Notes: generated from the sequence alone by a model not told the origin. A stretch of DNA of 33,459 nucleotides from an uncultured Oscillospiraceae bacterium (GCA_905234625.1 CAJOIC010000033.1:1-33459); one strand, 5' to 3'; positions 24,063-32,978 are shown, numbered from the stretch's first letter. Numbers and translations are program-made.

Positions 24063-24847
24063 GCAAGGCCGCTAAAAAACAGGACGATAAGGCCATGACC
24101 GTGGCGGGACATCTGCGGGAGCTGCGCCAGAGACTCTTTTGGAGCGTTCTCGTGTTCGTCGCGCTGTCGGTGCTGTGCTTCGTCTTTATACAGCGGTTCG
24201 TGGACGCCGCCCTGGCGCTGAGCACGGGCTTCGAGTTCGTCTATCTGTCTCCCTCGGAGCTTTTGACGAGCTATATGAAGCTGTCGCTGGTGCTGGGGCT
24301 CGTGCTGTCGTCGCCCTTCATCCTGTGGCAGGTCTGGGCCTTCGTGCAGCCGGGCCTCACCCGGAAGGAGGCCTCCTCCGCCCGGTCCGCCATCGTGGCG
24401 GGGTTTGTGTTCTTCATCCTGGGCGTGGCGTTCTGCTATCTCCTCATCCTGCCGCTGACGCTGCAGTTCCTTTACAGCTTCAACGGCTCCCGGGATATCA
24501 CCGCCAGCATCTCCTTCAACAACTACATGAACTTCATCCTGGGGATGCTGGTGGCCTTCGGCGTGGTGTTCGAGATGCCGGTGCTGAGCTTCCTGCTGTC
24601 CCGTCTGGGTCTTCTGGATCCGAAGATCCTGGTGAAGGGCCGGAAGTACGCCGTGCTGGTGGTGTTCCTGGTGGCGGCCATCATCACCCCGCCGGATGTC
24701 CTCAGTCAGATCATGACGGCTGTGCCCATGCTGGGCCTGTATGAGCTGAGCATCCTGGTGGCCCGGGCAGCCTGCAGGCAGCGCGCGGACGACGAGGAAG
24801 AGGACGAAGAGGAAGGCGACGAGGAAGAGGACGAATCCGACGAATGA
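24059..24847 (+). CDS. tatC: Twin-arginine translocase core subunit TatC
   Basis: TatC (262 residues) is the receptor for twin-arginine signals. The N-terminal HLRELRQRLFWSVLVF and the following loop SPSELLTSYMKLSLVLGLVL, with six hydrophobic segments, are diagnostic. TTG at 24059 overlaps the tatA stop (TTGA) and is preceded by acidic coding sequence without a strong ribosome site, so coupling is likely. An unusual C-terminal tail of about 20 acidic residues follows the last helix. Confidence 0.95.
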   Translation: MSKAAKKQDDKAMTVAGHLRELRQRLFWSVLVFVALSVLCFVFIQRFVDAALALSTGFEFVYLSPSELLTSYMKLSLVLGLVLSSPFILWQVWAFVQPGLTRKEASSARSAIVAGFVFFILGVAFCYLLILPLTLQFLYSFNGSRDITASISFNNYMNFILGMLVAFGVVFEMPVLSFLLSRLGLLDPKILVKGRKYAVLVVFLVAAIITPPDVLSQIMTAVPMLGLYELSILVARAACRQRADDEEEDEEEGDEEEDESDE

Positions 24848-24858
24848 CGTAAAAAGAG

Positions 24859-24889
24859 GACCGCACCGTTCATGTTGGACGGTGCGGTC
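24859..24889. terminator. Hairpin between tatC and the tRNA methyltransferase gene
   Basis: A stem of GACCGCACCGT with its complement around a nine-base loop lies between converging genes. On the minus strand CTCTTTTTAC follows, so it terminates the methyltransferase transcript. It may also stop tatC, though T-richness is poor on that side. Confidence 0.75.
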
Positions 24890-24894
24890 TAATG

Positions 24895-25593
24895 TCATTT
24901 GGAGTGCATGTGGTAGATGGCCCGGACCTCCTCGGAGGGGGAGCCGTCGGCGTTCCGGAGAATGAGGGACGGCAGAGCCGTCAGGCCGGGACGGCCGCCC
25001 CGCCGGCCGGAGATGAGCACCAGGGAGGGGGCGCTGTCGGCCTGGTGGACAACGAAGCGCATTTTCTTTGGCTCGATGTCCGCAAGACGCATGGCGGCGA
25101 AGATGTCCGTCAGGAATTCCGGCTTGTGGACGAGGCAGAATTCCCCGCCCTTTTTCAGCAGGTACGAGGCCGCCCCGGAGAACTGGGCTGGGGACAGGGC
25201 GCCGCCTCGGGCGGCGGCTCTGGCGGGATCGGGGGATTTGGGGCCGTTATAGTAGTACGGCGGGTTGCAGACGACGAGGTCGCAGTTTCCGCCCTCTCCC
25301 AGCTCCCGGTGGGAGCGCACGTCGGCGCAGAGGACCTGCCCGCGGATGCGGTTGGCCTGGAAATTCTTCCGGCAAAGAGCCGTAGCGTCCTCCCGGATAT
25401 CCGCGGCCAGGAAGACCGCTTCGGGACAGGCGTGGTGCAGCAGCACCGTCAGGAGCCCACCGCCGCAGCCCAGGTCCGCGCACCGGGAGAAGATGTTTCC
25501 GGAGGCGAAGCTGGAGAGCAGGACGGAGTCGGTGGTTATCTTAAAAGCCGGATCGTCCTCATACTGAGGGCCGCCGGGCCATAGCTGCTTCAT
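24895..25593 (-). CDS. tRNA1(Val) adenine-N6-methyltransferase-like enzyme
   Basis: The 232-residue protein is a SAM-dependent N6-adenine methyltransferase of the TrmN6 family, which in E. coli methylates A37 of tRNA1(Val). It has the SAM site ADLGCGGGLLTVLL (39-52) and the catalytic NPPY (110-113, in VVCNPPYYYNG), plus the N-terminal FKITTDSVLLSSF segment common to the family. AAGGAG precedes the ATG. The ferredoxin gene lies 59 bases upstream on the same strand. The tRNA target in Clostridia is inferred. Confidence 0.87.
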   Translation of the reverse strand: MKQLWPGGPQYEDDPAFKITTDSVLLSSFASGNIFSRCADLGCGGGLLTVLLHHACPEAVFLAADIREDATALCRKNFQANRIRGQVLCADVRSHRELGEGGNCDLVVCNPPYYYNGPKSPDPARAAARGGALSPAQFSGAASYLLKKGGEFCLVHKPEFLTDIFAAMRLADIEPKKMRFVVHQADSAPSLVLISGRRGGRPGLTALPSLILRNADGSPSEEVRAIYHMHSK

Positions 25594-25652
25594 GGTGTGT
25601 CTCCTTCACGAAGACGGGCGATATGCGGATGCATTTTTTGTTGGGGGGAGAA

Positions 25653-25823
25653 TTACTCCTCAACGATAGCGCTCATGGGGCACTGCTCGGCGCAGGCGCC
25701 GCAGGACAGGCAGGTGTCGGGATCGATCACATACTGGGTGTCGCCCTGAGAGATTGCTTCGGCCGGGCACTGATCCGCGCAGGAACCGCAGGAGATGCAG
25801 GCGTCGGTGATTCTGTAAGCCAT
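25653..25823 (-). CDS. 2[4Fe-4S] ferredoxin, clostridial type
   Basis: A 56-residue ferredoxin with two CxxCxxCxxxCP motifs (CISCGSCADQCP and CLSCGACAEQCP), each pair sharing two [4Fe-4S] clusters. It is a low-potential soluble electron carrier of anaerobes. The start is the ATG at 25823 with GGAGGT seven bases upstream; an upstream in-frame extension codes hydrophobic non-family sequence and is rejected. A plausible minus-strand promoter (TTGATT, TAATAT) lies in the AT-rich stretch at about 25860-25890. Confidence 0.95.
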   Translation of the reverse strand: MAYRITDACISCGSCADQCPAEAISQGDTQYVIDPDTCLSCGACAEQCPMSAIVEE

Positions 25824-25944
25824 GATGATACCTCCAATGTATTTGTTGACACATTCACATATTATCACAAAAATACAAAAAATCAACAGGTTATTGTTCT
25901 TTTCTTCGCATATGTTGGGCTATAATCCCCCCGGAGGGGATCGC

Positions 25945-28347
25945 ATGAAAAGCAAAGAACGATTCACAAAACGCGCGGAGGCGGCCATCGAAGGCGCCTG
26001 GGCTGCGGCCACGGAGCTTGGTCATAGCTATGTGGGGACGGAGCATATCCTCCTGGGGCTCCTGCGGGAGGGGGAGGGGCTGGCCTGCCGTGTGATGCGC
26101 CGGGCGGGCCTGGAGGAAAAGGTCCTCACGGAGGTGATCGCAGCCTCCGGACGTGGCACTCCGGGGCCTCCCGCCCACGGTCTCAGTTCCAAGGCGAAGC
26201 GGTGTGTGGAGCTGGCGGTGTCCGACGCGGGGAGATTGGGCCACGGCTTCGTGGGCACGGAGCATCTGCTCCTGGGGGTGCTGCGGCAGCCGGACTCCGC
26301 CGGATGCCTCGCCCTGGTGACCGCCGGAGCGGACCCTGACGCCCTCTACACGGCGGTGATGGACGTCTTCGCCGGGGCAGAGCAGGTCCCGGGTACGCCG
26401 GATATCGGCGCGGTACGCCCCGCTCAGGCCCGTCGGGAGCCCACCAAGACCCTGGACCAGTACAGCCGGGACCTGACGGCCCTGGCTCAGAGAGGAGCGC
26501 TGGACCCGGTGATCGGCCGGGAACGGGAGCTGAGGAGGGTCGTCCGCATCCTGTCCCGGAGAACGAAGAACAACCCCGTACTCATCGGGGAGCCGGGGGT
26601 GGGGAAGACCGCCGTGGCGGAGGCGCTGGCCCGGCGGATGGTCTCCGGAGGCGTGCCGGAGGAGCTCGCCCGGAAGCGTCTGGTGGCCCTGGACATACCC
26701 TCCATGCTGGCGGGGACGAAGTACCGGGGCGACTTCGAGGAGCGGCTCAAGGCGGTGCTCAAGGAGATCCAGCGGGCGGGGGACGTGATCCTGTTCGTGG
26801 ACGAGCTCCATACCATCATGGGCGCGGGGGCGGCAGAGGGGGCTATCGACGCGGCGAACATCCTGAAGCCTGCCCTGGGTCGGGGCCTCATCCAGCTCAT
26901 GGGGGCCACTACTGTCCAGGAGTACCGCCGCCACATCGAGAAGGACGCCGCCCTGGAGCGCCGCTTCCAGCCGGTGCTGGTGGAGGAGCCGGACCGGGAG
27001 GAGAGCGTCCGCATCCTGACGGGGCTCCGAGGGCGGTACGAGGGCCATCATCGCCTGGTCATCACCGACGAGGCCATCCGGGCGGCGGTGGAGCTCTCCG
27101 TCCGGTATATCCCCGACCGGTTCCTGCCGGATAAGGCCGTCGATCTCATGGACGAGGCGGCGAGTCTCGTGCGGATGGGACCGGGAGCGGACCCGGCGGG
27201 GGAGACCCCCGAGGCCCTGCGGGCTGCCCGGGAGGAGGCCTTCCGAAAGGGGGAGCTGGAGGAGGCGTCCCGGCTCCGGGAGAGAGAGCGTGTCCTGCGG
27301 TCGTCCGGCGGGGAAAAGCAGGTCCGGGCCTCGGATGTGGCGGCGGTGGTGTCCGGGTGGACGGGGGTGCCGGTCGAGACCCTGACCCAGAGCGAGCGAG
27401 AGCGGCTGTCAAAGCTGGAGGAGGTCATCCACCGCCGGGTGATCGGTCAGGACGAGGCGGTGTCCGCCGTCTGCCGGGCCATCCGCCTGGGCCGGGTGGG
27501 TCTGTCCGATCCCCGTCGGCCCGTGGGGAGCTTCCTGTTCCTGGGCCCCACGGGGGTGGGGAAGACGGAGCTCTGCCGCGCCCTGGCGGAGGCGGTCTAC
27601 GGCGACGCGGAGGCCATGATCCGGGTGGATATGTCGGAGTATATGGAAAAGCACGCCGTGTCCCGGCTCATCGGCGCGCCGCCGGGGTATGTGGGCCACG
27701 ACGAGGGCGGGTACCTCACCGACCGGGTCCGGCGCAGGCCATGGAGCGTGGTCCTGCTGGACGAGATCGAGAAGGCCCACGGGGACGTGCTGAACCTGCT
27801 GCTGCAGATCCTGGAGGAGGGGGTGCTGACGGACGCGCGGTCCCGGAAGACGGATTTCCGCAACACCGTGGTGGTCATGACCTCCAACGTGGGCGGCACG
27901 GCGGGCGGCGGGCATCCCCTGGGGTTTTCCGGCTCGGAGGGGATCTCTGCCCGGTATGAGGCCGTCCGGAAAAAGGCCATGGAGGAGGCGGAGAGGACCT
28001 TCCGCCCGGAGCTTCTGGGGCGGATGGATGAGATCATCGTCTTCCGCCCCCTGGCGTCAGAGGAGATCGAGAAGATCGCGGCGGGGATGCTCGAAGGCAT
28101 CGCCCTTCGGCTCCGGGAGCGAGGGGTGGAGCTCACCGTGGAGCCGGAGGCCCTCCGCGCCCTGGCGGAGGCAGGATACGACGTCCGCTACGGCGCGAGG
28201 CCCCTGCGCCGCGTCCTGCGGGAGAGGGTGGAGGACCGGCTGGCGGAGCTGTTTCTGCAGGGGGAGCTGGTCCCCGGAGACAGGGCCGCCGTGACGCTGC
28301 GGGACGGCCTCCCCGCGGTGGAAAGGGTTGACGAGGCTGTCGTGTGA
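25945..28347 (+). CDS. clpC: ATP-dependent Clp protease ATP-binding subunit ClpC
   Basis: ClpC is an AAA+ unfoldase that feeds ClpP. The 800-residue product has two N-domain repeats (GTEHILLGLL about 31-40, GTEHLLLGVL about 104-113), the first ATPase (Walker A GEPGVGKT 215-222, Walker B VILFVDE 281-287), a UVR-like middle segment (AFRKGELEEASRLRERERV, about 432-450), and the second ATPase (GPTGVGKT 534-541, VVLLDEIEK). The ATG at 25945 has GGAGGGG upstream; a 41-codon extension is rejected. A TATAAT at 25921-25926 would give a very short leader. No ctsR, mcsA or mcsB is adjacent. Confidence 0.95.
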   Translation: MKSKERFTKRAEAAIEGAWAAATELGHSYVGTEHILLGLLREGEGLACRVMRRAGLEEKVLTEVIAASGRGTPGPPAHGLSSKAKRCVELAVSDAGRLGHGFVGTEHLLLGVLRQPDSAGCLALVTAGADPDALYTAVMDVFAGAEQVPGTPDIGAVRPAQARREPTKTLDQYSRDLTALAQRGALDPVIGRERELRRVVRILSRRTKNNPVLIGEPGVGKTAVAEALARRMVSGGVPEELARKRLVALDIPSMLAGTKYRGDFEERLKAVLKEIQRAGDVILFVDELHTIMGAGAAEGAIDAANILKPALGRGLIQLMGATTVQEYRRHIEKDAALERRFQPVLVEEPDREESVRILTGLRGRYEGHHRLVITDEAIRAAVELSVRYIPDRFLPDKAVDLMDEAASLVRMGPGADPAGETPEALRAAREEAFRKGELEEASRLRERERVLRSSGGEKQVRASDVAAVVSGWTGVPVETLTQSERERLSKLEEVIHRRVIGQDEAVSAVCRAIRLGRVGLSDPRRPVGSFLFLGPTGVGKTELCRALAEAVYGDAEAMIRVDMSEYMEKHAVSRLIGAPPGYVGHDEGGYLTDRVRRRPWSVVLLDEIEKAHGDVLNLLLQILEEGVLTDARSRKTDFRNTVVVMTSNVGGTAGGGHPLGFSGSEGISARYEAVRKKAMEEAERTFRPELLGRMDEIIVFRPLASEEIEKIAAGMLEGIALRLRERGVELTVEPEALRALAEAGYDVRYGARPLRRVLRERVEDRLAELFLQGELVPGDRAAVTLRDGLPAVERVDEAVV

Positions 28348-28357
28348 ATGCTATACT
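28328..28357 (+). promoter_or_regulatory. Promoter inside the clpC end, for the thioesterase gene
   Basis: TTGACG (28328-28333) and extended -10 TGCTATACT (-10 at 28352-28357) are 18 bases apart. A weak GGCAG/CTGCC hairpin with a T-rich tail follows in the leader. Confidence 0.55.
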
Positions 28358-28407
28358 TCCAAAAGGCAGAAAATACTGCCCTTTCTTTTTGACGGAGGTA
28401 GGCATCC

Positions 28408-28875
28408 ATGCTGGATATGGACCTTTTCAAGACGTATATGAACGAATCCGAGGGCTTCAACCGGCACAACGGCATCGTCTTCACCGTGGTGGAGGAGGGC
28501 TACTGTGAGTGCGAGGTGGACATGGGCCGCCAGAGCCTCAATCCCCAGGGCGTGGCCCACGGGAGCCTTCTGTTCGCCCTGTGCGACTGCGTCACGGGCA
28601 TGGCTACGGCCACTACCGGCCGCAGTATGCTCACCCAATCCGCCAACATCCACTATCTCCGTCCCGGTGTGGGCGGCAAGCTCAAGGCCCGGTCCCGCCT
28701 CATCAAAAACGGCCGGACCACCGCCCTGTGCGTTGGGGAGGTCTTCGACGAAAACGGGAAGCTCTTGGTCACCAGCCAGTTCGAGGTGTTCTATACCAGC
28801 GATACCCTGACCCTGCCACAGAAGGGTGAGGACGGCAAGTGGCACCCCGCCGACGGCGAGGGTCGGTGGATCTGA
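28408..28875 (+). CDS. Hotdog-fold thioesterase of the PaaI type
   Basis: The 155-residue protein has the hotdog-fold thioesterase signature NPQGVAHGSLLFALCDCVTG, with the conserved His-Gly and the following acidic residue. Members hydrolyse acyl-CoA thioesters, often aryl- or medium-chain acyl-CoA. The substrate cannot be told from sequence. GGAGGT lies nine bases before the ATG; starts at the second Met (codon 4) are also possible. It converges on spoIID with only ten bases between them. Confidence 0.88.
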   Translation: MLDMDLFKTYMNESEGFNRHNGIVFTVVEEGYCECEVDMGRQSLNPQGVAHGSLLFALCDCVTGMATATTGRSMLTQSANIHYLRPGVGGKLKARSRLIKNGRTTALCVGEVFDENGKLLVTSQFEVFYTSDTLTLPQKGEDGKWHPADGEGRWI

Positions 28876-28885
28876 AGCCGCGGGA

Positions 28886-29815
28886 TCACGGCGCCGTCAG
28901 CTCGGTCCCCGGATAGTAGTGGGCCAGGATGGCGTCGTAGGTCCAGCCCTGATCCGCCATGAGCCTGGCTCCGACCTGGCTCATGCCCACGCCGTGACCC
29001 TTCCCGGCGGCGGTGAAGACGAAGACGTTTGCGTCCTCGTCGTACCGGGCGAGAAAGTCCGTGCTGGTAAGGGCCAGGGCGCCGCGCAGATAGGCGCCCG
29101 TGAAGGTCTGGCCCCCGATGGCGAGGGTGCGTACCCGTCCGGCGGCGTCCTCCTCCGGATCGCCCAGCCAGGTCTCCGGCGGGCCGTCCGGCGCAAGACC
29201 CAGGCGTTCGGAAAGCTCCGCGGGCGTGTAAGTCACGTCGGTGACGAGGTCCGGCACGGTCTCCGCGGTCTCGGGACTGGACACCGTCACAAGGTAGGGC
29301 CGGGCGGACCAGACGGCGGCGCTGTCCTCGGTGCTCCCGGCGGAGCTTGCGTGGAATACGGCCTGGATGATCTCCCCGTCATAGGTGAGGACCTGTCCGT
29401 CCGTGGCGGCTGCGGCGGCGGTGACGGCGGCCATGTTCGCCTCGAAGTCCCCGCCCCAGAAAGCGCGCAGGTCGTCCTCCGTCCGATAGGCAAGACAGCA
29501 GCCGCTGTCCGTGCAGATATCGGCGTCCTCGTGCCGGCGGGAAGCAAGGACGTAGGACCGGGCGGCCACGGCCTGGGCCTTCAGGGCCTCGGGACCGAAG
29601 GAGACGGGCATCTCCGCGGCCACGGCCCGGGGCAGATACTCCGCCATGGTCATCTTTACGGGACCCTCCTCGGTCTGGACGGTGAGGACGGTCTCAGCGT
29701 CGGATACCGCCCGGACGGCGGTGACGCCGAAGGTCTTGAACAGGATGAGAAGGGCGGCGAATACCCCTGCCCACAGGAGCAGCCGCAGGGCAATGTGGTG
29801 TGACTTCATGCGCAT
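28886..29815 (-). CDS. spoIID: Stage II sporulation protein D (peptidoglycan lytic transglycosylase)
   Basis: SpoIID cleaves glycan strands during forespore engulfment. The 309-residue product has an N-terminal membrane anchor (about 10-30), the EYLPRAVAAEMPVSFGPEAL segment with the likely catalytic Glu, the KAQAVAARSYVL motif, and C-terminal GKGHGVGMSQVGARLM. GGAGGG lies five bases before the first ATG (29815). The usual neighbours spoIIQ and spoIIID are not beside it. Confidence 0.93.
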   Translation of the reverse strand: MRMKSHHIALRLLLWAGVFAALLILFKTFGVTAVRAVSDAETVLTVQTEEGPVKMTMAEYLPRAVAAEMPVSFGPEALKAQAVAARSYVLASRRHEDADICTDSGCCLAYRTEDDLRAFWGGDFEANMAAVTAAAAATDGQVLTYDGEIIQAVFHASSAGSTEDSAAVWSARPYLVTVSSPETAETVPDLVTDVTYTPAELSERLGLAPDGPPETWLGDPEEDAAGRVRTLAIGGQTFTGAYLRGALALTSTDFLARYDEDANVFVFTAAGKGHGVGMSQVGARLMADQGWTYDAILAHYYPGTELTAP

Positions 29816-29831
29816 TTGTTCCCTCCGTGAC

Positions 29832-29860
29832 TTGACGCGGGCTCGTCCCGGGTATAAAAT
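29832..29860 (+). promoter_or_regulatory. Promoter of the polytopic membrane protein gene
   Basis: TTGACG (29832-29837) and TAAAAT (29855-29860) are 17 bases apart, just upstream of the gene at 29898. The gap from spoIID is only 82 bases. Confidence 0.65.
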
Positions 29861-29897
29861 CAGCTACGGACAATCTTATGAATGATCGGAGAAGGAT

Positions 29898-30698
29898 ATG
29901 CAGAGCGAGGCATATAAACTGACAGGCTTCACCGCGGTGGCCGGAGCGCTGGGCTTTCTGCTGCGCTGGCTCCAGGATATGCAGATCCTGGACGCGGAGA
30001 CGGGGCTTGCGGAGCAGGGCAGGCCCATAAGCTACATCGTGGCGGCGGTCATCGTGCTGATGGCGGCGGGTCTTGGCGCGGCGGCGTTCAGCCTGCGGCG
30101 CTGTGAGATACCTGCGGAGCCGGAGAAGGCCCTGGCGGGAAAATCGTTTCTTTACACGGCGGTGTGCGTGGTCCCGGCGGTGCTCCTGTTCGCGGCGGGA
30201 GTCATGATGCTCTTCACCGCCTGGCCGGAAAGCCAGGCCACGGTGCGGCGTCTCAGCGGTGCCGGGGCAATGCTGGCCGCCATCGGCACGGTGCTGGTGG
30301 CCGTGAACCTGAAGGACCCTGAAAAGGCAGGTCCCCGGCGGGTGGGGGTGGCGCTGCTCATCCTCTTCGGCGGGCTTTGGCTCATCGCGGAGTATAAATC
30401 CGCGGCGTCGGACCCGGTGCTGTGGCGGTACGCGGTGGAGATCCTGGCGGTGTGTGCGGCGCTGCTGTCCTACTACTACATCGCAGGTTACTTCTACGGG
30501 GAGCCCAGCCCCAGGCTGGCGGTGTTCTGCTGCTTCATGGGGACCTTCCTGTGCATCATGTCTGCGGTGGACGAGCACACTCTGGCCGTGAGCGTATGCT
30601 ACGGCGCGGTGGCGGTGCAGCAGCTGGCCTGGGGCTACGCCCTGGTGACCAACATGCGTCCGGCGGCGGAGAGGATCCCCGGCGCGGAGACCGACTGA
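29898..30698 (+). CDS. Polytopic membrane protein of unknown function
   Basis: I do not recognise this 266-residue protein. It has about seven hydrophobic segments (roughly 10-25, 45-65, 84-105, 117-133, 146-160, 175-195, 205-260 in two parts) joined by short charged loops, and no known catalytic motif. GGAGAAGG precedes the ATG. It is divergent from spoIID and convergent with fakA, and transcribed alone between a promoter and a strong terminator. Confidence 0.75.
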   Translation: MQSEAYKLTGFTAVAGALGFLLRWLQDMQILDAETGLAEQGRPISYIVAAVIVLMAAGLGAAAFSLRRCEIPAEPEKALAGKSFLYTAVCVVPAVLLFAAGVMMLFTAWPESQATVRRLSGAGAMLAAIGTVLVAVNLKDPEKAGPRRVGVALLILFGGLWLIAEYKSAASDPVLWRYAVEILAVCAALLSYYYIAGYFYGEPSPRLAVFCCFMGTFLCIMSAVDEHTLAVSVCYGAVAVQQLAWGYALVTNMRPAAERIPGAETD

Positions 30699-30716
30699 AC
30701 CCCGACAAACGAAGAA

Positions 30717-30749
30717 GACCTCCCCTTCCCGTCCTGGGAAGGGGAGGTC
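30717..30749. terminator. Bidirectional terminator between the membrane protein gene and fakA
   Basis: A fourteen-base-pair stem (GACCTCCCCTTCCC with its complement, five-base loop) stands between converging stop codons. CTGTTTATATG follows on the plus strand and TTCTTCGTTTG on the minus strand. Confidence 0.85.
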
Positions 30750-30764
30750 CTGTTTATATGAGGA

Positions 30765-32492
30765 TCACTCCACGGAGATTATGTAGTAGTACACCGGCTG
30801 GCCGCCTCGGATGAGAGCGGTCTCCGCGTCCCCGAAGCGGGCGCCTAGTGCATCGCTGAAGCTTTGGGCGTCGGCGTCGGCTACCTCCTGGCCGTAATAC
30901 ACGGTGATGAATTCGGGGGTCAGAGGCTCGATGGTCTCGGCCAGGCGGTCCACCAGCTCCTTCACGTCCTGGAAGGAGCCCACGAGACCACCATCCATCA
31001 GGGTGAGGTACTCGCCGGCGTGGATGTCGTGACCGTCGAACTCGGAGTCCCGGGCGGCGTAGGTCACCTGGGCGGTATGGACGGTGCCGATGGCCTCGCT
31101 GAACTCCTCGGTCAGGGATTCGGGGGAGCTGTCCGGGGACAGGCGCATCATGGCGGAGACGCCCTGGGGCACGGTCTTCGTGGGGATCACGATGACCCTC
31201 TTTGTGGTCAGGGGTGCGCACTGCTCGGCGGCCATGATGATGTTCTTGTTGTTGGGGAAGACGAACACGGTCTCTGCGGGGGTCCGGTTCACCGCCCGGA
31301 GGATATCCTCCGTGGAGGGGTTCATGGTCTGGCCTCCGGAGACGATCTGATCCGCTCCCAGCTGGAGGAAGAGCTCCTCCAGACCGTCGCCTGCGCAGAC
31401 GCACACGGCGCCGATGGCCTTCTCCGCGGCCACGGGCTCGGGCACGCCGGGGGCTTCCTCCTCCGGCTCGCCGGATGCGGGGGCCTCGGGCTCTGCGGAC
31501 TTCTCCTCGGCGGCCTTCGCGTCCAGGGAGGTGTGCTGCTCCCGCATGTTTTCCACCTTCACGGTGATGAGCTGACCGTAGGACAGGGCCTTCGTCAAGG
31601 CCTTGCCGGGGTCGTTGGTGTGGACGTGGGTCTTGATGATCTCGTCGTCCTCCACGATGACAAGGGAGTCGCCGATATTATCGAGGTAGGCCCGGAGCAG
31701 GTCCACGTTTTTGCCGTTGGCCTTTCGGACGATGAACTCGGTGCAGTAGGTGTATTTGATGTCCTCCGTGGCGAAGGCGGAGAAGTCGGCCTTTTTCTGG
31801 GCTGCGGCGGGACCGTTCTCGCTGACGGCGATCTGACCCCGCAGGTAGCCAAGCATGGCCTCCAGCATGATGACATAGCCGTGACCGCCGGCATCCACCA
31901 CGCCCGCCTTCGTCAGGACGGGGTTCTGGTGGACGGTGTCCGCCAGGGCCACCCGGGCGCTCTCCAGGGCGGACTCCAGGACCTCCTCCACGTCCGCCGT
32001 CTGCTCAGCGCAGTTCTTCGCGGCCTCGGCAGCCAGACGGCTGACGGTGAGGATGGTGCCCTCGGCAGGCTTCATGACGGCCTTGTAAGCGGCGTCCACG
32101 CCGGTGCCCATGGCGGCGGCGTACTGGGCGGCGGAGGCGGTCTCCAGCTTCTTGAGTCCCTTGGAGATGCCCCGGAAGAGCAGGGAAGTGATGACGCCGG
32201 AGTTGCCCCGGGCGCCCCGGAGCAGCGCCGAGGCCACGCGGTCGGCGGTGGCGGTCAGCGTGGGGGAGGGGCCGTTCTTCCGCAGGTCCGCGGCAGCGGA
32301 GCTCATGGTCAGGCACATGTTGGTGCCGGTGTCGCCGTCCGGGACGGGGAAGACGTTCAGTTCGTTGATCGTCTGCTCGTTGGCAGACAGGGCGTCGTAC
32401 GCGCACAGGACCATGTCCCGGAATACGGCGCCGTCGATGTATTCTCTCAAAGTTCCATACCTCTCAGCGGAATAGTAATGCACCCGCTCCAT
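30765..32492 (-). CDS. fakA: DAK2/DegV-type fatty acid kinase A-like protein
   Basis: FakA-type proteins phosphorylate fatty acids held by a FakB (DegV) partner. The 575-residue product has the DhaL/DAK2 kinase domain (LNVFPVPDGDTGTNM at 45-59, with the metal-binding Asp residues, and LRGARGNSGVI), a middle domain, an acidic linker (about 325-355) and a C-terminal domain with VFVFPNNKNIIMAAEQ. ATG at 32492 has no ribosome site; TTG at 32450, with GAGAGG nine bases upstream, gives an N-terminus (REYIDGAVFRDM) closer to relatives. It is the second gene after asp23. No fakB is in the window. Confidence 0.9.
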   Translation of the reverse strand: MERVHYYSAERYGTLREYIDGAVFRDMVLCAYDALSANEQTINELNVFPVPDGDTGTNMCLTMSSAAADLRKNGPSPTLTATADRVASALLRGARGNSGVITSLLFRGISKGLKKLETASAAQYAAAMGTGVDAAYKAVMKPAEGTILTVSRLAAEAAKNCAEQTADVEEVLESALESARVALADTVHQNPVLTKAGVVDAGGHGYVIMLEAMLGYLRGQIAVSENGPAAAQKKADFSAFATEDIKYTYCTEFIVRKANGKNVDLLRAYLDNIGDSLVIVEDDEIIKTHVHTNDPGKALTKALSYGQLITVKVENMREQHTSLDAKAAEEKSAEPEAPASGEPEEEAPGVPEPVAAEKAIGAVCVCAGDGLEELFLQLGADQIVSGGQTMNPSTEDILRAVNRTPAETVFVFPNNKNIIMAAEQCAPLTTKRVIVIPTKTVPQGVSAMMRLSPDSSPESLTEEFSEAIGTVHTAQVTYAARDSEFDGHDIHAGEYLTLMDGGLVGSFQDVKELVDRLAETIEPLTPEFITVYYGQEVADADAQSFSDALGARFGDAETALIRGGQPVYYYIISVE

Positions 32493-32511
32493 GGGCGGGT
32501 CGAGCGTGAGC

Positions 32512-32859
32512 TCAGTCCATATTCATGGAGTCGATGTATACGTCCACCTGATTGACGATGACACCGGTGGCGGCGGTGACTTTATAGCTGACTTCGGACA
32601 TGATGCTCTCGCTGACGGCGGAGAGATTCACACCGTGATCCACCACGATGTGGAGCTCTACGGCCACGGTACCGTCCTCGCTGTAATGGACGGTGACGCC
32701 CTTGGACATGGATTCCCGGACAAGGAGCTGCCAGATGCCGCTCTCCTTCGACTGGCTCGCCATGCCCTTCACGCCGAAGCAGCTGGAGGCCGCGTCGCCT
32801 ACGATGTTGGAAAAAACATCGTTCGCTATATCGATGGTGCCTTTGTCGCTGGTTTTCAT
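32512..32859 (-). CDS. Asp23/Gls24-family protein
   Basis: This 115-residue protein is an Asp23/Gls24 (YloU-like) protein, a small envelope-stress-related family usually placed directly before fakA. Typical segments are IDIANDVFSNIVGDAASSCF, VELHIVVDHGVNLSAVSES and VNQVDVYIDSMN. ATG at 32859 lies 14 bases after AAGGGGG; the in-frame TTG at 32865 is better spaced (8 bases) and may be used. Frames that reach back to 33018 cross the promoter and are rejected. Confidence 0.9.
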   Translation of the reverse strand: MKTSDKGTIDIANDVFSNIVGDAASSCFGVKGMASQSKESGIWQLLVRESMSKGVTVHYSEDGTVAVELHIVVDHGVNLSAVSESIMSEVSYKVTAATGVIVNQVDVYIDSMNMD

Positions 32860-32949
32860 TAACAAGGTCAAGACCCCCTTTATGGTCAGGTAGCGCAGCG
32901 TGCCGAACCCTGGGGGATGGGCGCGCTGATTTCGTGGGCATACGCAATT

Positions 32950-32978
32950 ATTATACCCTACATTCTCCTGGGAAACAA
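32950..32978 (-). promoter_or_regulatory. Promoter of the asp23-fakA operon
   Basis: On the minus strand TTGTTT (32973-32978) and a perfect TATAAT (32950-32955) are 17 bases apart. The leader of about 85 bases before the start has no clear riboswitch. Confidence 0.75.

Noticed and set aside
25822-25944. Longer N-terminus for clpC
   Set aside because: It runs through the ferredoxin promoter region and the TATAAT box and adds non-family sequence; ATG at 25945 has GGAGGGG and the family start.
30864-32555. 563-codon plus-strand frame opposite fakA
   Set aside because: Antisense artefact of codon bias; fakA motifs on the other strand are unmistakable.
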